Position numbers and translations under genes: made by a program. The notes beneath the pieces were generated by a model, which ran no database searches, had not been told where the DNA came from, and saw nothing but the letters and a program-made list of their open reading frames with translations. Below, piece by piece: positions 1 through 7,384 of a stretch of DNA of 64,000 bases. The stretch's first letter is position 1; every line of letters starts with the position of its first letter. Origin of the DNA: Algimonas arctica (GTDB lineage Bacteria; Pseudomonadota; Alphaproteobacteria; Caulobacterales; Maricaulaceae); NCBI RefSeq assembly GCF_014652695.1, contig NZ_BMZH01000002.1, positions 1 to 64,000 of the forward strand. The letters are read 5' to 3'.

Positions 1-54
1 AAGATCTAAATGAGTTCACGCAATGCGAGTTTATGGAACCAATTGGCTAGAGGA

Positions 55-102
55 GTGTCAACTTTGAACTTTGCGCAAGTGTCGCCTTTCAACTTTGCGC
101 TT
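55..102. repeat. Two tandem 24-bp repeats, resembling an IS end
   Basis: Two adjacent 24-bp units at 55-78 and 79-102 both begin GTGTC and carry AACTTTGCGC, matching at 19 of 24 positions. Multiple tandem transposase-binding repeats beginning TGTC are typical of IS21-family termini. The block ends about 5 bp before recognisable IS3 transposase coding sequence begins. It may be the end of a second element that cut the first. Assignment to IS21 is inference only. Confidence 0.4.
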
Positions 103-106
103 ATAA

Positions 107-1081
107 ACCTTCTATCGTTGGTACGATCATTATCTTTGTTATGGGGAGGACGGGCTCACCGACCGCGCGCCACATCCGGCTCGGGTCTGGAACAGGATAC
201 CCGACACAATCAGAAAAGACCTTATCGGTATGGCTCTCGACATCCCGGAGCTCTCGCCCCGTGAGTTCGCAGTCAGGTTTACTGATACCAAGGGCTGCTT
301 TGTATCGGAAAGCTCTGTGTATCGGCTTCTAAAGGCGCATGACCTGATATCCAGTCCGGCCTTCATCGTCATGAAAGCGGCCAGTGAGTTCCGTGACAAG
401 ACGACGGCCATCAACAAGATGTGGCAAACCGATTTTACCTACTTCAAGATCATCGGCTGGGGCTGAGTCTATCTGTCGACCATCCTTGATGACTTCTCGC
501 GCTATATCATCAGCTGGAAACTCTGCACGACGATGAAGACATCTGACGTCACGGAGACGCTCAACATGGCGCTCGAAGCCTCAGGCTGTGATCAGGCCAA
601 AGTGGTCCATAAACCAAGGCTCTTGTCGGATAATGGCGCCAGCTATATCTCTGGTGAATTGGCCAAATACATCAAAGACAACGCCATGAGCCATGTTCGC
701 GGCGCGCCCTATCACCCTCAGACCCAAGGAAAGATCGAGCGTTGGCATCAGACGCTGAAAAACAGAATCCTGTTGGAGAATTACTTCCTACCGGGCGACT
801 TGAAGTTACAGATCGAAGACTTCGTGAAGCACTATAACTACGAACGTTATCACGAGAGCCTCAGCAACGTCACGCCAGCCGACGTCTACTTCGGGCGGGC
901 CCAAGCAATCTTAAAAAGAAGAGAAAGGATAAAACAGAAAACTATTGAACAGCGACGGTGCAATACCGCAGAGCCGTCGCCTAATATCAACCAACAAGGT
1001 GAGCAAAGTCTCTCTTGGCCCAGGCCAAAATCTGTGCCGTTTTATATGACGACGGACACTGACCGAACTAAGAATTTCTAG
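107..1081 (+). pseudogene. IS3-family transposase (OrfB-like DDE integrase), truncated and nonsense-mutated
   Basis: Remnant of an insertion-sequence transposase with an rve/DDE integrase core. The homologous frame can be read from about 107 (TFYRWYDHYL...) although a stop lies just upstream and no N-terminal region or OrfA is present, so the 5' part is missing. The frame passes through an HTH_21-like section (ELSPREFAVRFTDTKG), then IMKAASEFRDKT and MWQTDFTYFKIIGWG, where an in-frame TGA at 464-466 interrupts it. The same frame continues with VYLSTILDDFSRYIISW, SDNGASYIS and GKIERWHQTLKNRI, which hold the remaining catalytic acidic residues. Relatives have an aromatic residue after GWG, so TGG to TGA is the simplest explanation. 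The last ~35 residues after VYFGRAQAIL look non-homologous. The element should be inactive. Confidence is high for IS3-type, low for the subgroup. Confidence 0.85.
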
Positions 1082-1451
1082 AAACCTTTACCAAGATGAA
1101 AGCGGAAAAAGGTGTCGCGGTTAGCTTTGCTCATGTCCGAGGGGCAATATATGCCATTTAACTATCTGATAACAAAGAGAGTTTTTTACGTAAGGCGTTA
1201 ATACCCTCGTAGACCCAACGACATAGTGCCTCATCACGTCCCGTGTGGAGTGAAACGCAATGAGGCCACTGACAAACGTCAAATGAGTGTTGTGCAGACT
1301 TCCTATGCCCTCTCATACGCGATTAGCGAGAAAGGTCGGCCTCGATAATTGGCTCACTTTTTTTAACAAGCTAGCCAAAAGGTTAGGTGCGTAGAGCTCG
1401 CCGTTTATTCCAACAATGAACACCGGGCAGGAAGTTCTAAGGATTTTGCGC
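1082..1451. other. Intergenic, no gene recognised
   Basis: About 370 bases between the transposase remnant and the LOV-HTH gene. I see no convincing reading frame and no clear terminal inverted repeat matching the left side of the element. Probably decayed IS flank. Confidence 0.5.
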
Positions 1452-2069
1452 CTAAATGCCCGCTTCAACAGCCAATCTAATGGCTTCAGCTGTCGTGGAA
1501 ACATGCAACTTCGTGAGTGCTGATGCACGATGCAGTTTGACTGTGCTCTCACTGATTTCTAGTAAATGAGCGATTTGTTTGTTCCGATAACCTTTTGCCA
1601 CATGACTGAGCACGCGTGTCTGTTGTGGAGTGAGACGTTTAACCCGGTCTTCAGCCACAGCTAACGTCCTTGAAGATGTAATATTATTTGTCCCTGCCAT
1701 CTCCATTTGAGAACCAAGGAAATATGCCAGCGCCCCATTTTCATCAAACCAAGGCGCAATCATTAAGGCGTTTTGAAAGGGTGACCCGTCCTGTTTGTAA
1801 TTTAATATTTGGACTAATGTAGGCCGCGCATTTTGTATGGCGTTTACAATGAGTTCTGTTTGCTCGGGCTCTGTATCTTTACCCGTTAGGAACCTGCAAT
1901 TTTTTCCCAGAATACTGTTTTCGCTATACCCGGTAAGTTCTGAAAATTCCGCGTTGCACATGACAATTGGATTATCGTGTAAGCGGGGATTTGTAATTAT
2001 AAATGGAACTGACGTTTTAGCGACCATTGCAGTCAGGTTTTCTTCAATACTGTCGTCTATTTGTCCCAT
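1452..2069 (-). CDS. LOV-HTH photoreceptor transcription factor (EL222-like)
   Basis: Probable blue-light-regulated DNA-binding protein of 205 aa. Residues ~15-125 form a LOV-type PAS domain with the flavin-adduct motif GKNCRFLTG (Cys58), a typical NYKQDGSPFQN strand (90-100) and the conserved Gln in FLGSQ (Gln121). Residues ~145-205 are a LuxR/GerE helix-turn-helix (LTPQQTRVLSHVAKGYRNKQIA, STVKLHRASALTKL). Domain order and length match short LOV-HTH proteins such as EL222 of Erythrobacter, in which light breaks the LOV-HTH interface and allows dimerisation and DNA binding. An upstream in-frame extension to 2231 exists but is not LOV-like, so I chose the ATG at 2069; no strong ribosome site is visible. 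It stands alone between the IS remnant and a long intergenic region, so its targets are unknown. Confidence 0.85.
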   Translation of the reverse strand: MGQIDDSIEENLTAMVAKTSVPFIITNPRLHDNPIVMCNAEFSELTGYSENSILGKNCRFLTGKDTEPEQTELIVNAIQNARPTLVQILNYKQDGSPFQNALMIAPWFDENGALAYFLGSQMEMAGTNNITSSRTLAVAEDRVKRLTPQQTRVLSHVAKGYRNKQIAHLLEISESTVKLHRASALTKLHVSTTAEAIRLAVEAGI

Positions 2070-2632
2070 TGTATTATTACACCATATTAGAGGCGAAATG
2101 AACATAAGGTTCCACAGCGGCAGGGTTCCTCTAAGGGTCGTTTGGCAAAGCGCTCTTCCCCTGCCTGACCGCCATTTTATCTCACAATCTATGAAGGGAT
2201 GTTTCGAGTATAGAATGCATGCCAATGACAAAAATACAACTTGATTGGCGTTAAAGAGGGAGCGGTATTGTCATAAGAAATCGGGTTGGACCGTCAATAT
2301 ACAGGGTCGAATGTCGCTGCGGGATAGATTCCGTAGTGTTGAATCCTCTCGGAGGCGCAGCTCAGGAAAGCAGTGAACTGGCTCTCCGACACCTCGCCGG
2401 ACGCCTTCGGGAACTCTCTGCGTTTGAGTGCGCCAGGTCCGATAAACCGCCTATCGCTCGGCAAACACATTTTGAAAATTCAACTTGCTTTAAAAGCGTT
2501 CGTCCGTCTCATTAGTAGACTAGCGGGATTTGATCGTGACTCCGGACCTGCGGTCTAATGAAAACTTGAACTCATTCGCTTTAAGCGCGCCGAATTAGGT
2601 CGTCGCCCACGTAAATAGCTAGTCCAATTGCA

Positions 2633-2641
2633 TATACCAAT
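2633..2641 (-). promoter_or_regulatory. Candidate GntR (UxuR-like) half-site
   Basis: TATACCAAT, reverse complement of the ATTGGTATA repeated in front of the other alginate units. It lies ~190 bp upstream of the dehydrogenase start. Confidence 0.35.
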
Positions 2642-2748
2642 AGATATGGGCATCTACCCCACACAGTATGACCCTATATGGCATTCAATGAGTTAGATTT
2701 GGCATCTGTAGTATAAATTATTTGGATTTTGTCTTTAACTCTCCGTAA

Positions 2749-2760
2749 AATTGGTATAGT
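2749..2760 (+). promoter_or_regulatory. Candidate GntR (UxuR-like) operator upstream of dehydrogenase
   Basis: AATTGGTATAGT, 65 bp upstream of the start codon and preceded by further As. It matches the left half of the known enterobacterial UxuR/ExuR operator consensus (AAATTGGTATACCAATTT). The same nonamer precedes the PL6 operon and the gntR gene here. Confidence 0.5.
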
Positions 2761-2824
2761 AAACCTCAATACAATCTAAGTCGTCAACCGCTGGCGAGAA
2801 AACCCACTTGTTGAGGAATAGAAG

Positions 2825-3706
2825 ATGTCAAAACCCGTGATTGGCTTTATTGGTTTAGGACTTATGGGCGGCAACATGGTCGAAAACTTGCAAAAGCGAG
2901 GCTTCGAAGTTGTTGTCATGGACTTAAATAAGGACGCTGTTGCAAAAGTTCTCGCCCGCGGGAATGCGTCCGAAGCAAGTTCGCCTAAAGACCTCGCCGA
3001 AAAATGCGATATTGTGCAACTCTGCCTGACCACATCCGCCGTGGTTGAGAAAATCGTCTATGGCGATAACGGCATTTTAGCCGGGATCAAAGATGGCTCT
3101 GTCCTGATTGACTTTGGGACGTCTATCCCGGCCTCGACCAAGAAAATTGGCGCAGACCTCGCTAAGAAGGGGGCCGGTATGATTGATGCCCCGCTTGGCC
3201 GGACACCCGCACATGCCAAAGACGGACTTCTCAATATTATGGCGGCTGGCGATAAAGCGACCTTCGATAAATATGAGCCGATCCTCAAACAGCAGGGCGA
3301 AAACGTCTTTTACCTCGGCGCACTCGGCGCGGGGCACACAACCAAACTCATCAATAACTTTATGGGCATGACCACAGTGACAGCCATGTCGCAGGCTTTT
3401 GCCGCCGCGGAACTCGCCGGCGTAGACCGCCAGCAACTCTTCGACATCATGTCATCCGGACCGTCGAACTCACCCTTTATGAAGTTCTGTAAGAACTACG
3501 CTGTGGACGGCGTTAGCGATCTCGGATTCTCCATTAATAATGCCAACAAGGATCTCGGCTATTTCGTTCAAATGATGTCCGATTTGGGATCGCGGTCATT
3601 GGTCGCCGAAAGCACATCAACAAGCCTCCAAGCAGCCGTCGATGCCGGAATGGGTAACGGTAATGTCCCTGAAATATTCGACTATTTCGTCAAATTGAAA
3701 AAGTAA
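2825..3706 (+). CDS. NAD(P)-dependent beta-hydroxyacid dehydrogenase, candidate DEH reductase
   Basis: 3-hydroxyisobutyrate dehydrogenase / tartronate semialdehyde reductase family, 293 aa, cytoplasmic. The N-terminal Rossmann motif is GFIGLGLMGGNM (7-18). Asp33 at the end of the second strand favours NADH. The substrate loop DAPLGRTPAHA (121-131) differs from the usual DAPVSGG. The catalytic Lys is Lys174 in GAGHTTKLINN. A ribosome site GAGGAA sits ~7 bp before the ATG. Its position facing the alginate operon, with a GntR half-site upstream, suggests it reduces 4-deoxy-L-erythro-5-hexoseulose uronate (DEH) to 2-keto-3-deoxygluconate, a step done in sphingomonads by an SDR enzyme but in some vibrios by this family. 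The family is certain; the substrate is inferred from context and could be another 3-hydroxy acid. Confidence 0.85.
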   Translation: MSKPVIGFIGLGLMGGNMVENLQKRGFEVVVMDLNKDAVAKVLARGNASEASSPKDLAEKCDIVQLCLTTSAVVEKIVYGDNGILAGIKDGSVLIDFGTSIPASTKKIGADLAKKGAGMIDAPLGRTPAHAKDGLLNIMAAGDKATFDKYEPILKQQGENVFYLGALGAGHTTKLINNFMGMTTVTAMSQAFAAAELAGVDRQQLFDIMSSGPSNSPFMKFCKNYAVDGVSDLGFSINNANKDLGYFVQMMSDLGSRSLVAESTSTSLQAAVDAGMGNGNVPEIFDYFVKLKK

Positions 3707-3780
3707 CGGACCACCCTTTTATTCTGTCTCAGTTTTGGTCTCCCCCAAACTGAGATAGAATAATCATATCTTAAACGAAA

Positions 3781-3809
3781 AGACCCGCCATTTCTGGCGG
3801 GTCTTATTT
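3781..3809. terminator. Bidirectional intrinsic terminator
   Basis: A perfect 10-bp stem AGACCCGCCA / TGGCGGGTCT with loop TTTC is flanked by As on the left and T-rich sequence on the right. It lies between two convergent genes and can end both the dehydrogenase and the kdgK transcripts. A second weaker hairpin (CTCAGTTT...AAACTGAG, ~3728-3755) lies just after the dehydrogenase stop. Confidence 0.8.
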
Positions 3810-3877
3810 GTTTTCTTATTTCGACTGGACGGCAGGTGTGCCCTGCCGCTGATAGTAAAGTCGAGATCGAGCGAGGT

Positions 3878-4915
3878 TTAACGCTGCACGCGGCCAGACC
3901 CATCGCCACCCATCAGGGCTTCTACCTCTTTCCGGTTCACACGGTTAAAGTCGCCCAAAATAGAATGTTTCAGCGCTGATCCGGCGACCGCAAACTCAAG
4001 GCTTTGTTGGCGGTCTTCATAGAGGTTGAAACCCGCGATAAAGGCGGATGCAAAACTGTCTCCACCACCGACACGGTCAACAATATCCGTCAATTCATAT
4101 TTCTTGGACACAAGGAAACCATTCTCACGGTCGCGCATACAGGCCGACCACCCGTTGATATTGGCATTAACCGCCGCGCGTAGCGTAATCGCAATTGTCG
4201 ACATGCCAGGATAAATGTCCAATACCTTCTGAGAGAGCTCTTCATATTTACTCGTGTCCAGATGGCCGCTTCCGCTTTCAACATCGACATCGACCGAAAT
4301 ACCGAGAGATTTCTGACAGTCTTCTTCATTGGCAATGCCAACATCAATATATTTGACCAAATCCCGCATGACGTCAGGGGCGGTTTTCCCATAATTCCAA
4401 AGCTTTCCGCGAAAGTTAAAGTCACAGGATGTCGTCACACCGGCTTTTTGCGCGGCTTTGACACACTCCATCGACAGATCAGCCGAGTCTTGTGACAGGG
4501 CTGGCGTAATCCCCGTTATGTGTAGCCATTTCGCGCCTTTAAAAATTTCTGCCCAATCGAAATCACCCGGTTTACACTGGCTGATCGAGGAGTGAGCTCG
4601 GTCATAAATGACTTTCGACGCGCGTTGGTTGGCGCCTGTTTCGAGGTAATAAATCCCGACCCGTTCACCGGAACGTTTGACATGAGATGTATCGACACCC
4701 AGCGCACGTAGTGAGTTAATTGCATATTGGCCGATATCATTATCTGGCAGTGCGGAAATGAAGCCCGCATCCAACCCATAGTTTGACAAGGACACGGCGA
4801 CATTGGCTTCGCCGCCGCCAAACGTGGCTTCGAATTGAGGACTTTGGAAAAACCGTTCGTAGCCGGGTGTGCGCAAGCGAAGCATAATTTCGCCGAAGGA
4901 CAGAAAGTCAGTCAT
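3878..4915 (-). CDS. kdgK: 2-dehydro-3-deoxygluconate kinase
   Basis: PfkB/ribokinase-family sugar kinase of 345 aa that phosphorylates 2-keto-3-deoxygluconate (KDG) to KDPG with ATP. The N-terminal substrate region is [15 protein letters not shown] (33-47). The C-terminal PfkB signature is [13 protein letters not shown], with the catalytic base Asp286 and the GGGD anion hole. It is the last gene of the alginate operon, 27 bp after eda, and ends near the shared terminator at 3781. It is somewhat longer than the ~310 aa of many KdgKs, with an acidic insertion around 205-225. Substrate assignment follows from family and from pairing with eda. Confidence 0.9.
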   Translation of the reverse strand: MTDFLSFGEIMLRLRTPGYERFFQSPQFEATFGGGEANVAVSLSNYGLDAGFISALPDNDIGQYAINSLRALGVDTSHVKRSGERVGIYYLETGANQRASKVIYDRAHSSISQCKPGDFDWAEIFKGAKWLHITGITPALSQDSADLSMECVKAAQKAGVTTSCDFNFRGKLWNYGKTAPDVMRDLVKYIDVGIANEEDCQKSLGISVDVDVESGSGHLDTSKYEELSQKVLDIYPGMSTIAITLRAAVNANINGWSACMRDRENGFLVSKKYELTDIVDRVGGGDSFASAFIAGFNLYEDRQQSLEFAVAGSALKHSILGDFNRVNRKEVEALMGGDGSGRVQR

Positions 4916-4942
4916 GATAAATCTCTAGTTTTGTTTTCAAGT

Positions 4943-5608
4943 CTATTTTGGGTTCGCGATGGCGATCGCGTCTTTCGCCAGCTTTGTGATTGCTGCAAAA
5001 TCGCCGCTGGCAATGGCGTCCGCAGGCGTTAGCCAAGATCCGCCGCAGGCGAGCACTGCGGGAACAGCCAAATATTCGGGCAGATTTGTCGGGCTTACGC
5101 CCCCCGTTGGCATAAAGCGCACATCGCGAAACACGGACGAGAGGGCCTTCAGCATTTTAGGCCCGCCCACTAATGAGGCCGGAAATAATTTTACCGTCCG
5201 AAGCCCTAAATTCCAAGCCTGTTGCAGTTCGGTTGCTGTCGAAATTCCTGGCAGGATTGGCACGCCCGCATCATTCGCAACCTGAACAGACGCGGGATCA
5301 AGGCCGGGCGATACGATGAAACTCGCGCCTCGCCGGATCACTTCTATTGATTGGTCGGCCGACAGGACGGTTCCTGCCCCTACATGTGCCTTGGGGAATT
5401 CCTTGGCAATCGCTTCTAGACAATCCAGCGCGGCGTCAGTCCGGAGCACGACTTCGAGGACATTAAGCCCGCCTGCCAGTAAAGCCTCTGCGATTTTCAA
5501 GGCCGTTTTGGGGTCATCCGATTGCACAAGCGGAACAACCCGTTTGGCTTCAAGAGATTGGATTAGCGTATTAGTCATATTCATTCCCAGAGACAAAGTC
5601 ATATCCAT
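4943..5608 (-). CDS. eda: KDPG (2-dehydro-3-deoxyphosphogluconate) aldolase
   Basis: Class I aldolase of the KDPG/KHG family, 221 aa. It splits KDPG to pyruvate and glyceraldehyde-3-phosphate, the last step from alginate monomers into central metabolism. Visible residues are the acid/base Glu52 (LEVVLRTD), the Schiff-base Lys140 in RTVKLFPA, and the phosphate-binding FMPTGGVSP. The start at 5608 has AAAGGA ~9 bp upstream. In-frame ATGs at 5602, 5584 and 5578 are alternatives, and the first eight residues are not conserved-looking. It lies between the transporter and kdgK in the operon. Confidence 0.92.
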   Translation of the reverse strand: MDMTLSLGMNMTNTLIQSLEAKRVVPLVQSDDPKTALKIAEALLAGGLNVLEVVLRTDAALDCLEAIAKEFPKAHVGAGTVLSADQSIEVIRRGASFIVSPGLDPASVQVANDAGVPILPGISTATELQQAWNLGLRTVKLFPASLVGGPKMLKALSSVFRDVRFMPTGGVSPTNLPEYLAVPAVLACGGSWLTPADAIASGDFAAITKLAKDAIAIANPK

Positions 5609-5673
5609 GAAGACCGTCCTTTCAGGATGGCTTCAAAAAGCGTTCGTGTTGGACGGCTAAGAGTTTCCCAAAC

Positions 5674-5702
5674 TTGAGAGCACGCAAAGACTATGCTCTC
5701 AA
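5674..5702 (-). other. Intercistronic hairpin between transporter gene and eda
   Basis: A perfect 9-bp inverted repeat TTGAGAGCA / TGCTCTCAA with an 11-nt loop follows the transporter stop by 10 bp. No T-run follows on the minus strand, so it is more likely an mRNA-stabilising or processing element inside the operon than a full terminator. The 104-bp gap is the largest in the operon. Confidence 0.5.
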
Positions 5703-5712
5703 ACCGACCTTA

Positions 5713-7026
5713 TTATTTTGCAACATATCCTCTTGGTTTCAGGGGGGCGATGTGGCCGCACAAGAACCAGACCGCAGCAATTGCGGTCAGCGCCATCGCC
5801 GCGCCGAGGACGAAGATTGAAAAATAATTCCCCCCCACCGTCATGATCGGAACGAGAGCGATAATTCCAGCCCCCGCAAGTTTCGCCGCCATACCCGCCA
5901 AACCTGCCAGCGTGCCGACAGTCTTGCCGCCATAAAAATCACTTGGCAGTGTCTGCACGTTGCCAATCGCTGTCTGGAAACCAAACAGGATGATGAACAT
6001 CAATGCGAGAGCCAAGCCCGGTGTTGAGGCTACGGCGAGAGCGAGTAGAGCCGGCAGCATGATCAAGCAGCCGAGAGTGATGGTGAGCTTGCGAGTCTTG
6101 TCGACCGTCCAGCCTGCGTCAATACGGTTCTGAGCCAAGAGCCCCCCAAACCATGCCCCGACCATCGCCCCGACATACGGAACCCAGCCTGAGGCGACCA
6201 AGGCCTTCATATCAAAGCCATGCACTTCAAACAGATATGTCGGGATCCAGACAATGAACAACCACCAGATTGGATCAATCGCTGCCGACGCAACAATTAC
6301 ACCCCAGCTTTGCTTGCGCGATAGTAGCTCGGCCATCGGAGGATTGTAGCCCCCATCCAGATTGCCGTCGGCGTTGAGATCTTCATTGATCTGACCGCTG
6401 AGAATATAGTCGCGCTCTTCATCCGTGATCCAAGAATGATATTTAGGCGGCGCCTTCACAATGACCAACCAAGGCACCAACCACAGGAGACCTAAAACAC
6501 CCACTGAGACAAATATCAGCTGCCAGCTCATAAATAAGGCGAGATAACCGATCAGCGGTATGGAAATAATTCCCCCAATCGCCGCGCCGGAATTAAAAAT
6601 ACCTTGCGCAAGAGCCCGCTCATTCACGGGGAACCATTCTGCATTGGCTTTCGCCGCGCCCGGCCAGTTACCCGCCTCGGACATACCTAAAATTGAGCGA
6701 AAAATGCTGAAGGATACGATACCATTCGCGAAAGCATGCGCGATCGTTGCGAGTGACCAAACACCAATTGACAGAACAAAGCCCAGCCGTGTTCCGATCC
6801 AGTCAAATATTCTGCCAAAAATCGCTTGGCCAAAGGCGTAAGAGAAGACGAAAATTATGGAGATTGTCGCGTAGATTTCCTTATGCCCATTGGCATCCAT
6901 ATCCGGGAAAATCTCTGGCGCGATTTCTGTGGGCCACAACACACTGAGTGTTTGGCGATCGATATAGTTGATGATTGTCGCGAGCGCGACGAGACCGACA
7001 ACGGCCCAGCGTAACTTACCCTTCAC
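5713..7026 (-). CDS. MFS transporter, anion:cation symporter (hexuronate ExuT-like) family
   Basis: Inner-membrane major facilitator protein of 437 aa with about 12 hydrophobic segments. The first segment carries INYIDRQTLSVLWP, typical of the ACS family (ExuT, GudP). SEAGNWPGAAKANAEWFP in TM4-5 and ERALAQGIFNSGAAIGG are also family motifs. In this setting it probably imports unsaturated mono-uronates or DEH from periplasmic alginate breakdown. The start is GTG at 7026, overlapping the kdgF stop as GTGA, which suggests translational coupling. Substrate is inferred from context and family. Confidence 0.88.
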   Translation of the reverse strand: MKGKLRWAVVGLVALATIINYIDRQTLSVLWPTEIAPEIFPDMDANGHKEIYATISIIFVFSYAFGQAIFGRIFDWIGTRLGFVLSIGVWSLATIAHAFANGIVSFSIFRSILGMSEAGNWPGAAKANAEWFPVNERALAQGIFNSGAAIGGIISIPLIGYLALFMSWQLIFVSVGVLGLLWLVPWLVIVKAPPKYHSWITDEERDYILSGQINEDLNADGNLDGGYNPPMAELLSRKQSWGVIVASAAIDPIWWLFIVWIPTYLFEVHGFDMKALVASGWVPYVGAMVGAWFGGLLAQNRIDAGWTVDKTRKLTITLGCLIMLPALLALAVASTPGLALALMFIILFGFQTAIGNVQTLPSDFYGGKTVGTLAGLAGMAAKLAGAGIIALVPIMTVGGNYFSIFVLGAAMALTAIAAVWFLCGHIAPLKPRGYVAK

Positions 7027-7382
7027 GAGACATTCCCCTTTTTATAATTTTCAAAAAAGTCTTCGCGAATGGGGGAAAACATGTCGAGCAGGACGCCGGC
7101 TTCGATACAAATCGCGCCGTGCATGGCGTGCGGTTCAACGAAGAAACAATCCCCGGCTTTTTGCCGTTTCGTGACGCCATTGATCGTCACATCGAAAACG
7201 CCGCTTTCGACATAAGCGACTTGAGAATGAAAATGCTTATGCTGATAGCCTTCTGCCCCTTTTTCAAAGGAGGCACGGACGAGCATAATATCGTCATTAT
7301 GGCCGAGTATTTGACGTTTGATTCCCGGATCGACATCTTCGACCGGGACCTTATCTCCGAATAGGAAAGCGGAACTCTGCAT
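7023..7382 (-). CDS. kdgF: KdgF-like cupin, unsaturated uronate lineariser
   Basis: Small single-domain cupin of 119 aa. KdgF proteins convert cyclic 4,5-unsaturated monouronates from pectin and alginate to the linear ketone (for alginate, DEH). Cupin motif 1 gives candidate metal ligands His48, His50 and Gln54 (GYQHKHFHSQVAY). Motif 2 gives His88 (VEPHAMHG). Length and motif spacing fit KdgF. GAGGGA lies 8 bp before the ATG and overlaps the end of the PL17 gene, whose stop is 2 bp upstream. The gene's end overlaps the transporter start. Confidence 0.88.
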   Translation of the reverse strand: MQSSAFLFGDKVPVEDVDPGIKRQILGHNDDIMLVRASFEKGAEGYQHKHFHSQVAYVESGVFDVTINGVTKRQKAGDCFFVEPHAMHGAICIEAGVLLDMFSPIREDFFENYKKGNVS

Positions 7383-7384
7383 GA

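Larger units (their letters stand above)
2070..2824. other. Long intergenic region with GntR-type half-sites near its right end
   Basis: About 750 bases without a convincing gene. A 61-codon frame at 2373-2558 has no recognisable domain or ribosome site. The right end, AT-rich and upstream of the dehydrogenase gene, holds two TATACCAAT/ATTGGTATA half-sites (2633-2641 and 2750-2758), the second with an A-run before it as in UxuR/ExuR operators. Confidence 0.5.

Noticed and set aside
464-466. In-frame TGA in the transposase as possible recoding (selenocysteine or Trp)
   Set aside because: The element is already truncated, no SECIS-like structure is apparent, and the genome uses TGA as a normal stop in many clear genes here (for example galT, kdgF). 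A nonsense mutation is simpler.
2373-2558. 61-codon plus-strand frame in the long intergenic region
   Set aside because: No ribosome site, no domain, and composition not like its neighbours.
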